NCBI GenBank assembly: GCA_013791955.1
Contig: VMSW01000010.1
Location: 243,353 to 307,352 of the forward strand
From: Propionicimonas sp.
Lineage (GTDB): Bacteria > Actinomycetota > Actinomycetes > Propionibacteriales > Propionibacteriaceae
Length of the DNA stretch: 64,000 bases
Direction: 5' to 3'
Shown here: in pieces, positions 44,498-52,647 of the stretch
How positions within the stretch are numbered: the first letter of the stretch is position 1
Layout: every line of letters begins with the position of its first letter
Position numbers and translations under genes: made by a program
Notes under the pieces: model-generated
The model's input: the letters and a program-made list of their open reading frames with translations, nothing else
Told to the model about the DNA's origin: nothing
Databases searched by the model: none

Positions 44498-46057
44498 ATG
44501 GCCATCTACACGCCTACACCCGAGGGTGAGACCACCGGAACGTTTATGGAATTGGGGTTGCCATTAGTGGTGGTTAACGAGCACCATTTCAAGGTGCTCG
44601 AAGTGAATCCACTGTTCGGGGAGGGGCCGGGCGGGGGTGAGGTGACGCGACAAGCCACCGAGATCCTCACGCAAGCGCAGAACCTCGCCGACCAACTGCG
44701 TGCCGAGGCGCAGGCTGCAGCTGAGTCTGCACGCGCTGAGGCTGCCCGGCAACGAGAGCTCAGTGATCACGCCCAGCGCCAGGTCGCGCAGGCCGAAGCC
44801 GAGGCCGGTTCGATGAAGGCCGCAGCGTCGGCGCGGCTCGAAGAGGCCCGCCAGGACGCTTTGCAGCTACTCCAGGACGCGACCCATCAGGCCGCCATGC
44901 TGCACCAAACCGCTGAACGCACCGCAGCGGACGTCGTCCTGCAGGCCCGCACTCAGGCCGAGGCAGTGCTTGAAGGCGCGCATCGTCGGGTTGAGCAGCT
45001 GGAAGTGCGGGTAGCGCAGCTGGACGGCGAGATTGAGGCCCGCACTGCGGCCCGACTGGCCGAGTTCGAGCTGGAACTCCAGGCTCGCAGTGATGCCGTC
45101 GCCTCCCAGGAGGCCCATCGCCGCGACCTGCTGGACGCCGAGCTGAACGGCACTCGGGCTCACATCACCGAGGAGCTGGAGCGCGACCGGGCCGCGATGC
45201 TCGATGAGGTTCAGGCTGAACGGGCTGACCTGGAGGCCGAACGGCTCACCTTGAAGGCCGAGTTGGACGCTGAGCGCGCGGCCTTTGACGCCGAGCTGGA
45301 GGTGCTGCGCGTCGAAGCAAAGGCCGAAATTGACCGGCGGCTGATCGAAGCCAAGGTCAAGGTCGAGGAGCGGGCCGCTTTCGCTGGCGAACTGGCCGAT
45401 CGGGCTGAGAAAGAAATGGCCTACCTGCGTAAGAAGGCTGAGGGCGAGGTCGAGGCGATCAAGCGGCAGCGTCGTGGTGAGTTGGCTGACTACGTAAGCC
45501 AAGTTCGCGAGCGCGCCCAACTGCTGGCCACCACCATTGAGCACAAGAACCGGGCCACCGTCGCTGAGGCCACCGCGCGTGCCGAGGATGTTGAGGCTCG
45601 CGCCAAAGGTGCACTGGAGGCGGCCGAGGCCGAAGCCAAGCACATCCGGGCGCAAGCCCAGGAGTCCGCCGACCGGCTGCTCAAGAGCGCCCGCGCCGAG
45701 GCGGCAGCCCAGGAAACCCGCGCGCGCCGTCGACTAGAGGAAGCTGAGGTCGGCGCGAAGCTGGTGCGCGAGCGCAGCTCCGAAGACCTGGAATCCATGC
45801 AGCGTGAGGCCTACGACAAGGCGTTGGCTTCCCGCGAGGAAGCGATTGCTGTGCTCAGCCAAGCCCGAGCTGACGCTGATACCGTCCGAGCCGAAGCCAG
45901 GGCCACTGCCGAGCGTGCCCGCGCCGAAGTTGCGGCGCTGATCAAACGGCGCGAAGAAATCACTGCGCAGATCAAGCAGTTCTCCGGTGACCTCCAGACC
46001 ATCCGCGTCCCTGACGCATTCAACCGAGCCTCGCAAGAAATGGAAGTACACAAATGA
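44498..46057 (+). CDS. Long coiled-coil cytoskeletal-type protein
   Basis: Up to 519 residues. A short globular N-terminus (about 1-50) is followed by almost continuous Ala/Glu/Arg/Gln coiled coil to residue 490. This pattern recalls the Streptomyces Scy/FilP scaffold and intermediate-filament proteins. No enzyme motif. It overlaps the next coiled-coil gene by ATGA. The ATG at 44498 is nearly opposite the thrC start; an ATG at 44546 (MELGLPLVVVNEHHF) is a plausible alternative. Role in polar growth or division is inferred. Confidence 0.68.
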   Translation: MAIYTPTPEGETTGTFMELGLPLVVVNEHHFKVLEVNPLFGEGPGGGEVTRQATEILTQAQNLADQLRAEAQAAAESARAEAARQRELSDHAQRQVAQAEAEAGSMKAAASARLEEARQDALQLLQDATHQAAMLHQTAERTAADVVLQARTQAEAVLEGAHRRVEQLEVRVAQLDGEIEARTAARLAEFELELQARSDAVASQEAHRRDLLDAELNGTRAHITEELERDRAAMLDEVQAERADLEAERLTLKAELDAERAAFDAELEVLRVEAKAEIDRRLIEAKVKVEERAAFAGELADRAEKEMAYLRKKAEGEVEAIKRQRRGELADYVSQVRERAQLLATTIEHKNRATVAEATARAEDVEARAKGALEAAEAEAKHIRAQAQESADRLLKSARAEAAAQETRARRRLEEAEVGAKLVRERSSEDLESMQREAYDKALASREEAIAVLSQARADADTVRAEARATAERARAEVAALIKRREEITAQIKQFSGDLQTIRVPDAFNRASQEMEVHK

Positions 46058-47196
46058 TCCAGATCCCAGGTTTCCGCACGGTCCTTCGTGGGTACGACAC
46101 CACCGAAGTTGATCGCGCCATTGGGGACCTCTGCAAGGCGCGCGATCAAGCCCGCGCCGAGGCCGCTGACAGCTCGCTGACGCTGGGGAAGGCGCAGGCA
46201 GCAGTCGCCCAGCTTGAGGAGCAGTTGGCCGGCTACCGCACCCGCTTGGCCAAGCTGGAATCGGCCCGAGAGGAGCAGCCCAGCTTCTCCGACATCGGTG
46301 CCCGAATCGGACGCATGCTGGCGCTGGCTGAGGACGAGGCTTCAGAGCTGCGCACCCGCGCCAAGGCCGAAGCCGAGCGGGTGACCAGGGAAGCCTCCAC
46401 CGAGAGTGAGCAGCTCAAGAGCAATGCTGAGCGCCACTCTCGCGACGTGATCAGCAAGGCTGATACCGAGGCGGCTCGGATTCTGGAGGCTGCCAAGCGG
46501 CAGGCCGACGAAATCGTCGACTATGCCGACCGCGAGGCGATGGCTCGCCGCGAAGAGGCCGAGGCTGTTTACGAGGCCCATCGGGCTCGCGCCGCGGCCG
46601 CTGCCGCCGAGTTCGAGCAGAACCTGGCCGAGCGTCGTGAGAAGGCCGCCGAAGAGCTGGCTGCGCAGACCGCCGCCAACGAGGCAGCGATCTCGCGGCT
46701 GATGGAGCGGCACGACAACCTGGAAATGGAAGCCGAAACGATGCTTTCGGGGGCCAAGGAGCAAGGCGACGCCATGCTCAAGGCAGCCCGCGAAGAGGCC
46801 GTCCAGCACATCGCCGCCGCCCGCGCCTCGGCGGTGAAGATCCGCCGTGAGTCCGAGCGTGAACTGCAGGCCGCAGTGGCCCGCCGGGATGCGATCAACG
46901 CCCAGTTGGCGAATGTTCGACAGATGCTGGCCACGCTCGACAACACCTCATCGTCGCTGACCAGCAAATTGCCGGAGAGCGAAGAGGAGCAGATCGTCTC
47001 AGCTGAGGAGACCGAGTTCGCTCACGACGTCGCCGAAGCCGGTGGCGAAGAGGCGGAGGCCGGCGAAGAGGCCAAGGCTGAGGGGGAACCAGTTGAAGGC
47101 GCCCTCGATGAGTTGACCGAGGTGCTCAGCACCGAGGACCTTGCTGCGGTCCGCGAGGCTGAAAACGAGGGCATGGTGGCTAAGGGCCGTCGGTGA
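46054..47196 (+). CDS. DivIVA-like coiled-coil protein
   Basis: A 380-residue protein. The N-terminal FRTVLRGYDTTEVDRAI resembles the DivIVA/GpsB membrane-binding motif. A long Ala/Glu coiled coil (about 30-300) and an acidic C-terminus follow. Shorter and unlike the DivIVA/Wag31 of cell poles, so probably a paralogue working with the preceding protein. Translationally coupled on both sides: ATGA with the upstream gene, GTGA with the reductase downstream. Confidence 0.72.
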   Translation: MIQIPGFRTVLRGYDTTEVDRAIGDLCKARDQARAEAADSSLTLGKAQAAVAQLEEQLAGYRTRLAKLESAREEQPSFSDIGARIGRMLALAEDEASELRTRAKAEAERVTREASTESEQLKSNAERHSRDVISKADTEAARILEAAKRQADEIVDYADREAMARREEAEAVYEAHRARAAAAAAEFEQNLAERREKAAEELAAQTAANEAAISRLMERHDNLEMEAETMLSGAKEQGDAMLKAAREEAVQHIAAARASAVKIRRESERELQAAVARRDAINAQLANVRQMLATLDNTSSSLTSKLPESEEEQIVSAEETEFAHDVAEAGGEEAEAGEEAKAEGEPVEGALDELTEVLSTEDLAAVREAENEGMVAKGRR

Positions 47197-48203
47197 AGCA
47201 TCGTTACCTGGGTAACTCCGGGTTGAAGGTTTCCGAGATCTGTTTCGGCAACTGGCTGACCCATGGGTCCCAGGTGGAGAACGAGACGGCAGCGAAATGC
47301 GTCCGGACTGCGCTGGACGTCGGAATCACCAGTTTCGATACCGCTGATGTTTACGCGAACACAGTCGCCGAGCAGGTGCTCGGTAAGGCCCTGAAGAATG
47401 AGCGCCGCGAGTCGATAGAAATTTTCACCAAGGTCTATTGGCCGACCGGCCCGAAAGGCCCCAACGATTGCGGGCTGTCGCGTAAACACATCATGGAATC
47501 GATCAACGGCTCACTGAAGCGGCTGAAGACCGACTATGTCGACCTGTACCAGGCCCACCGGTACGACCACGACACCCCGTTGGAAGAGACCATGCAGGCC
47601 TTCGCCGACGTGGTGCGCTCCGGCAAGGCTCTCTACATCGGGGTTTCGGAATGGGATGCCGCCCAGATCAGAGCAGCCCACGACCTGGCGCGCAGCCTCG
47701 GATTCCAGCTGGTGTCCAATCAGCCGCAGTACTCGATGCTGTGGCGGGTGATTGAAGAGTGGGTGGTGCCTACCTCGACGGAGCTGGGGATCTCCCAGAT
47801 CTGCTGGTCGCCGGTCGCCCAAGGGGTGCTTTCGGGTAAGTACCTGCCCGGGCGTCCCGCGCCCGAGGGTTCTCGAGCCACGGACGCCCTGGGTGGGGCG
47901 AACACGATCAAGCGCCACCTGAACGACGAGGTACTCACCGCCGTCCAACGCCTCGCGCCGATTGCCGAGGAGCTCGATCTGACCATGGCTCAGCTGGCGG
48001 TCGCCTGGGTGTTGCAAAACCCCAATGTGGCCGCGGCGATCATCGGCGCGTCCAAGCCAAAGCAGATCGTCGAGAACGCGGCCGCCTCGGGAGTGGTGCT
48101 ACCAGGAGACGTGTTGGCCCGAATCGATGCTGTGCTCGGTGAAGTGGTGGTGCGCAATCCGATGCTGACCGCGCAGAACTCGCCGAAGGTGCGACCCTGC
48201 TGA
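47193..48203 (+). CDS. Aldo/keto reductase, potassium-channel-beta-like
   Basis: A 336-residue NADPH-dependent TIM-barrel oxidoreductase. The catalytic tetrad is Asp and Tyr in FDTADVYAN, Lys in FTKVYW and His in YQAHRYD. SNQPQYSMLWR and ISQICWSPVAQGVLSGKY are typical of the KCNAB-like (AKR6/14) group. The GTG overlaps the DivIVA-like stop. Coupling of a redox enzyme to coiled-coil genes is unusual; substrate unknown. Confidence 0.88.
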   Translation: MKHRYLGNSGLKVSEICFGNWLTHGSQVENETAAKCVRTALDVGITSFDTADVYANTVAEQVLGKALKNERRESIEIFTKVYWPTGPKGPNDCGLSRKHIMESINGSLKRLKTDYVDLYQAHRYDHDTPLEETMQAFADVVRSGKALYIGVSEWDAAQIRAAHDLARSLGFQLVSNQPQYSMLWRVIEEWVVPTSTELGISQICWSPVAQGVLSGKYLPGRPAPEGSRATDALGGANTIKRHLNDEVLTAVQRLAPIAEELDLTMAQLAVAWVLQNPNVAAAIIGASKPKQIVENAAASGVVLPGDVLARIDAVLGEVVVRNPMLTAQNSPKVRPC

Positions 48204-48205
48204 GG

Positions 48206-48931
48206 TTGCTGAGCGGTTCACTGCGGAGATCGCGGCGGACGGTGTCAGCGGCGTTGTTGGCCGTCCTGCTGATTACGGCCATGCTCACCAGCGGCTGCAC
48301 CGGCGACAGCAGCGTTCCGCCGGTGAAGGTGCTGTTCATCGGCAACAGCTACACCGCCTACAACGGTGGCATCGACGCCGCGTTGCGCGGGTTGGCCCCC
48401 CGAATCTCGGTTGGCAGCGTGGCCCCCGGCGGCTACACCTTGCGCCAGCACCTAGCCGACCCGACCACCATGGACACGCTGGATGACGGCTGGGACTACA
48501 TCGTCCTGCAAGAGCAAAGCCAGAAGCCCGTGTACGACTACGCCGACTATCTGGATTCGGCGCGGCAGCTCACCAAACGCATTCGCGAACTGAATGGCAA
48601 CCCGCGACTCCTGATGACCTGGGCGCGTCCAGATTCTGCTCGGGTGACCACCGAGGCGTTGCGGCGAACCACGAGCAGTGTGGCTAACAAGTTGGGGTTG
48701 TCGGTGATCCCGGCGGGAACGGCTTTCGCCGATTCGGCTCGGGCCAATCCGGCCATCATCTTGAACGGGGCAGACGGTCACCCGACCCGCGAGGGCACCT
48801 ACTTGGCCGCCTGCGCAGTTTTCGCCCAGCTTTTTGGCCGGACGCCGGTGGGCAACACCTACACCGCTGGGTTGGACGCGGGCGTGGCCAAGTCGTTGCA
48901 GCAGGCGGCGGCCAGGACGGCCGGACGCTGA
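48206..48931 (+). CDS. SGNH-hydrolase-like lipoprotein
   Basis: A 241-residue protein with an Arg-rich n-region, hydrophobic core and lipobox LTSGC. The domain starts VLFIGNSYTAYNGG (block I with nucleophile Ser in GNS) and ends DGHPTREGTYLAA (Asp/His block V), so a membrane-anchored GDSL/SGNH-like hydrolase. Substrate unknown. The start is a TTG at 48206 just after the reductase stop; a GTG at 48242 would remove the basic n-region. Confidence 0.75.
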   Translation: MLSGSLRRSRRTVSAALLAVLLITAMLTSGCTGDSSVPPVKVLFIGNSYTAYNGGIDAALRGLAPRISVGSVAPGGYTLRQHLADPTTMDTLDDGWDYIVLQEQSQKPVYDYADYLDSARQLTKRIRELNGNPRLLMTWARPDSARVTTEALRRTTSSVANKLGLSVIPAGTAFADSARANPAIILNGADGHPTREGTYLAACAVFAQLFGRTPVGNTYTAGLDAGVAKSLQQAAARTAGR

Positions 48932-48938
48932 CTTCGGC

Positions 48939-49292
48939 TCAGCTGCGGCCCGCGTCCAGCTGGCCTACGTAGAGCCAGGCGGCAGTGCCGGAGGCTAGCT
49001 CGACCGGCACCCGGGTGTAGTCAGCCGATTCATAGGCATCGGTGGCGGCCAGTTCGGCAGCGGTCATTGCGAAGCGGGTGCCGTCCACGCCATCGGAGGG
49101 GTCGTCGCTGCGCTGGGCTACTGGGTGGTCGGCGATCCCCGAGACCGCCACTACCTCAGGATTGGAAATCGCCAGCAGTTCGCAACGGTAGCCGGGCAGC
49201 CGATCAGGCACCCCGGCCAACAGGCGTCCGTAGTTGGCCAACTGCACCTCGGGCAACCGCAGGGTGCCGTAGGAGAAGACCCAATCGGTCAT
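48939..49292 (-). CDS. Gamma-glutamylcyclotransferase-like protein
   Basis: A 117-residue AIG2/GGCT-fold protein. VFSYGTLRLPEVQLA forms the ligand loop (YGTL), and the catalytic glutamate is in ATDAYESADY. It converts gamma-glutamyl amines to 5-oxoproline in known members. It overlaps the glutamine-amidotransferase gene by ATGA, hinting at a gamma-glutamyl compound pathway. Confidence 0.85.
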   Translation of the reverse strand: MTDWVFSYGTLRLPEVQLANYGRLLAGVPDRLPGYRCELLAISNPEVVAVSGIADHPVAQRSDDPSDGVDGTRFAMTAAELAATDAYESADYTRVPVELASGTAAWLYVGQLDAGRS

Positions 49293-50029
49293 TGCTCGCG
49301 GGCATAGCGCTGGACGAAGTTGCGCAGCACCAGATGCTGGCGTCCGTCGACGGCGGAGTTCTTGGCCATCTCGATGAGGTCGTCCAGCTCTTCTGGGTCG
49401 AAGTAGCCGTGATGCTGGTAGATGCGCATTCGGCCAGCCAGATCCTCAGCGTCCAGCTCGGGATGGAACTGGGTGACGTAGACGTTGGCCCCGACCCGGT
49501 ACATCTGCACCGGGCAGGCGACACCAACGGCCAGCATGGTCACCGTGGACGGCACCGAGGTGCACGCCTCTTTGTGGCCAACGAAGGCGTGGAAGTGCTC
49601 GCCGACCCCGGCCAGCACTGGATCGGCCAGGCCTTGGCGGGTCAGGGTGATTTCGATGGCGCCCATTGGCTCGCCAAACTCCCGATCGACGACGCCGCCG
49701 AGATGGTTGGTGACCGCCCCGACGCCGTAGCACAGCCCCAGAAAGGGGAAGTCGGCGTCGACGATGGTGTTGAGCAGCCGGGCCAGATCAGCTTCGACGC
49801 GTGCTTGCACCGGCGATTTGGCTTCGTCGGAGATGTTGAAGGAGCTGCCGCCCAGGATCACCCCGGAGTAGTCGGTCAGGTCGATCGGCGGCAGCGGTTC
49901 GGACTCCACCCGAAGGTGGTGTAGGTCTTCAGGCGCCAGCCCGGTGTGACGCAGCACCGAGGCGTATTCGGCCAGGGCGGCCTCGTCGTGGTCGCGGGTG
50001 GCCAGCAGCAGGAACGGAAGCACGGGCAC
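49289..50029 (-). CDS. Class I glutamine amidotransferase (GMP-synthase-like)
   Basis: A 246-residue class I GATase domain alone. The nucleophile cysteine lies in FLGLCYGVG, the catalytic His/Glu in TQFHPELD. Not fused to a synthetase. It may hydrolyse a gamma-glutamyl amide or detoxify gamma-glutamyl compounds like PuuD/YvdE. GTG start. Confidence 0.85.
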   Translation of the reverse strand: MPVLPFLLLATRDHDEAALAEYASVLRHTGLAPEDLHHLRVESEPLPPIDLTDYSGVILGGSSFNISDEAKSPVQARVEADLARLLNTIVDADFPFLGLCYGVGAVTNHLGGVVDREFGEPMGAIEITLTRQGLADPVLAGVGEHFHAFVGHKEACTSVPSTVTMLAVGVACPVQMYRVGANVYVTQFHPELDAEDLAGRMRIYQHHGYFDPEELDDLIEMAKNSAVDGRQHLVLRNFVQRYAREQ

Positions 50030-50090
50030 AGGTTATGTCCTGATCGGCGACGGCCCAATTCCCGTCCGTCCATCAGCCCGGCCTCCCACC

Positions 50091-50160
50091 CGCTTTGCGC
50101 CCCCAACTGCGCTTTGCGCCCGCTACAGGGGGCGCAAAGCTGGGTTAGGGGCGCAAAGCG
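50091..50160. repeat. Family C nested palindromic repeat, copy 2
   Basis: CGCTTTGCGCCC twice on the left and GGCGCAAAGC twice on the right around CGCTACAGGG. It matches copy 1 at 19641-19707 in half-sites and spacing. Outer CCGTCC and GGGGACGGG extend the symmetry. It lies between the carboxylate-amine ligase and GATase genes. Confidence 0.82.
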
Positions 50161-50176
50161 GGGCAGGGGACGGGGG

Positions 50177-51295
50177 TCAGACGAACGGACTGTCCGCGCC
50201 GGTCTCCTTGAGGAGGGTCTGCAGGGCTTGCTGTGGACTGCCGGCGTCGAGCTGGCGTCGGTAGCTGGCCCCGTGCTCAGCCAATTCGCCGGCGAAGGCC
50301 AGCTCGCGCTCACAGCCCAGATCGCGGGCTATCGGGCTCAGCCGATCCAGCCACATGGCTAGGCCCTCGCGAAGTGGTACCTCGCGGCGGCCGGCGCTGG
50401 GCACGATCACCTCGGCGTCCATTCCATAGCGGGCGGCGCGCCACTTGTTCTCCCGCACCAGCCACGATGGCAGCCGGTCGACAAACTGATCCTGCTCGTA
50501 GGTGCGGGAGATGTGTTCGACGAAGCACTGGGTTAGCGCGGTCACGCAGCCAAGCTCGGCCAACGTCGGCACCGAATCGGCGGTCCGGTTTTCTACCGTC
50601 CCGAACTTCGGGGACGGGCGGACGTCCCAGCGAATCTCAGCGGCGACGTTGATCATGCCGCACGCCAACAGCTCTTCGGCGTAGGCCTCGAACTCCGACC
50701 AGGTGGCCATCGGGTAGGGCAATCCGTTGGTGGGCAGCTGCTGGAACAGCATGGTGCGCTGAGAGGCGTAGCCGGTGTCTTCGCCCTCCCAGAATGGCGA
50801 GGCGCAACTGACGGCCAGCAGATAGGGGTAGAAGCGGGCCAGGCCGCAGGTGATCGGCAGGGACTTGTCCCGGTGATCGACGCCAACATGGACGTGAGTG
50901 CCGCAGATCGCCATCTGTCGCCCCCAGTAGGCGGTGCGCTCGTCCACGAGGTCGTAGCGCGGTCCGTGGAAGCGCTGCTGGTCGGCCGATCGGCTGAACG
51001 GGTGCGTGCCAGAGCCGATCACCCCGAGATTCAGCGGAGCCAGGGCGGTTCGCAGGGTCCGCAGCTGCTCGGCCAGATCGGCCACCGCGTCTTCGACGTG
51101 GGCGTGGACGCCAGAGACCAGCTCCACCATGTTCTTCAGGTATTCCTTGCGGATGGGCCCCTCGTCGTGAGCGTCGACGGCGTGCAGCACTTCTTCGGCC
51201 ATCGGGGCCAGTTCGCCGGTAGCCAGGTCGACCAGCGCCAACTCCCATTCGATGCCCACGCTCGATTGCGCGGATGGAGCAAACTCGATGAGCAT
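50177..51295 (-). CDS. YbdK-type carboxylate-amine ligase (glutamate-cysteine ligase 2 family)
   Basis: A 372-residue GCS2-family ATP-dependent ligase. VGIEWELALVDLATGEL, GTHVHVGVDHRDK and RTADSVPTLAELG are family motifs. YbdK has weak glutamate-cysteine ligase activity; actinobacteria usually make mycothiol, so the product here is open. GTG-free ATG start with GTGAGGAG upstream. Transcribed towards the GATase and cyclotransferase genes. Confidence 0.85.
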   Translation of the reverse strand: MLIEFAPSAQSSVGIEWELALVDLATGELAPMAEEVLHAVDAHDEGPIRKEYLKNMVELVSGVHAHVEDAVADLAEQLRTLRTALAPLNLGVIGSGTHPFSRSADQQRFHGPRYDLVDERTAYWGRQMAICGTHVHVGVDHRDKSLPITCGLARFYPYLLAVSCASPFWEGEDTGYASQRTMLFQQLPTNGLPYPMATWSEFEAYAEELLACGMINVAAEIRWDVRPSPKFGTVENRTADSVPTLAELGCVTALTQCFVEHISRTYEQDQFVDRLPSWLVRENKWRAARYGMDAEVIVPSAGRREVPLREGLAMWLDRLSPIARDLGCERELAFAGELAEHGASYRRQLDAGSPQQALQTLLKETGADSPFV

Positions 51296-51434
51296 GATCG
51301 CTCCTCACTAAGGGGTGCCCCGATTCTAGGCAGGGCGCGGCCAAGCGGCCATGATCTGGGCGACCGGTCCGGCTGATGGTGAGCGCCATTCGGCGAGGCC
51401 TGGCCCCCGGCAGTGGGGGAATTGCGCCCGTGGG

Positions 51435-52406
51435 CTACCAGACCAGGACGATTTTGCCGACGCTCTCGCCGGATTCGAGTAGTTGGTGGGCTGCGGCCAC
51501 TTCGGCGAAGGCGAAGCGGGTTTCCGGCGCCAGCTTGATCGCTGAGTTGGCAATCAGCGGCCAGACCCGTTCGGCAACCCTGGTGCAGACCGCCGCCTTC
51601 TGGGCCACCGGACGGCCGCGCAGACTGGTCGCGGTGACGGTGGCCCGTTTGATCAACAGGCGGTTCAGATCGAGCGTGCCTTTGCGTCCGCCTTGCAGAC
51701 CGATTACTACCAGGCGACCGTCGGTGGCCAGGCAGCCAACGTTGGCCTCCAGGTACTTGGCTCCCATGATGTCGAGAATGACGTCGGCCCCGGCGCCCCC
51801 GGTGGCCTGGGTCACTGCCTCAGCCCAGTCATCGTGATAGTCGAGGGCGACGTCAGCGCCGAGGCTTCGGCAGAGCTGCAGCTTTTCGGCAGTGCCAGCC
51901 GTCACGATTACTCGGGCCCCAAGGGCTTTGGCGTACTGGATCGCGAAGGTGCCGATACCACCCGCGCCGCCATGGATTAGGACGGTCTCCCCAGCCGCCA
52001 GGTGCACATGGTCGAAGTTCGAGACCACCGTGGCGGCCACCTCGATCAGCCCGGCGGCGCTGACGAGTTCGACTCCCGGCGGCGGCGGGATGACCTGCCC
52101 GGCCGGGACGTTCACGTATTCGGCGTAGCCGCCGCCAGCCAGCAGAGCCACGCAGGGGTCGCCGAGGTGCCAGCCGCTGACTCCCTCGCCGAGGCCAGCG
52201 ACCGTGCCGGCAACTTCCAGGCCGATCACATCGCTGATGCCGGGCGGCGGTGGGTAGAACCCCTGGCGCTGCAGCACGTCGGCCCGGTTCACCCCGGCCG
52301 CCATCACCTCGATCAGCAACTCCCCCGGCGCAACGCTGGGGGTGGGGGCTTCGGCGATGGCCAGATTCTCGCTGCCCCCTGGGGCGGTCACGGTGACGAT
52401 GCGCAT
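51435..52406 (-). CDS. NAD(P)H quinone oxidoreductase (zinc-free MDR, PIG3-type)
   Basis: A 323-residue medium-chain dehydrogenase without the catalytic-zinc cysteines. AGVNRADVLQRQGFYPPPPG and IHGGAGGIGTFAIQYAKALGA (NADPH-binding) are hallmarks of the TP53I3/PIG3-like group. Probably reduces quinones or enones. The ATG at 52406 leaves no leader; ten upstream codons are open. Confidence 0.88.
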   Translation of the reverse strand: MRIVTVTAPGGSENLAIAEAPTPSVAPGELLIEVMAAGVNRADVLQRQGFYPPPPGISDVIGLEVAGTVAGLGEGVSGWHLGDPCVALLAGGGYAEYVNVPAGQVIPPPPGVELVSAAGLIEVAATVVSNFDHVHLAAGETVLIHGGAGGIGTFAIQYAKALGARVIVTAGTAEKLQLCRSLGADVALDYHDDWAEAVTQATGGAGADVILDIMGAKYLEANVGCLATDGRLVVIGLQGGRKGTLDLNRLLIKRATVTATSLRGRPVAQKAAVCTRVAERVWPLIANSAIKLAPETRFAFAEVAAAHQLLESGESVGKIVLVW

Positions 52407-52500
52407 GGGTTCAGCTTCGCACGTCCCTTCGACCACCGGTCAACGGTGGGCTGTCCGGTGAGGCAAAGCCTGAGGCGGAACCGGTAAGCTGAGCCGGCCT

Positions 52501-52588
52501 GGCGAGGTCGCATAGTGGACTAGTGCAGCCGCCTTGAAAGCGGCCGAGCTTAACGGCTCCGTGGGTTCGAATCCCACCCTCGCCGCCA
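52501..52588 (+). tRNA. tRNA-Ser (anticodon UGA)
   Basis: The acceptor stem GGCGAGG pairs with CCTCGCC; anticodon loop CTTGAAA between GCCGC and GCGGC gives anticodon TGA at 52535-52537. A long variable arm (GAGCTTAACGGCTC) and T-loop GGGTTCGAATCCC are present, and CCA is encoded. Reads UCA/UCG-type serine codons. Confidence 0.96.
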
Positions 52589-52596
52589 GCAAAAAC

Positions 52597-52628
52597 ATCG
52601 GGCTCGCCGCATCAGCGGCGAGCCCGAT
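52597..52628. terminator. Strong hairpin after tRNA-Ser(UGA)
   Basis: A perfect 14-bp stem (ATCGGGCTCGCCGC and complement) with tetraloop ATCA is followed by TCGTTTC. It ends the tRNA and lies 20 bp beyond the convergent LCP stop, so it can serve both. Confidence 0.85.
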
Positions 52629-52647
52629 TCGTTTCAGTGGCTAGCGG

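Noticed and set aside
51435..52406. Zinc alcohol dehydrogenase
   Set aside because: The catalytic and structural zinc cysteines are missing; it fits the zinc-free quinone oxidoreductase group.
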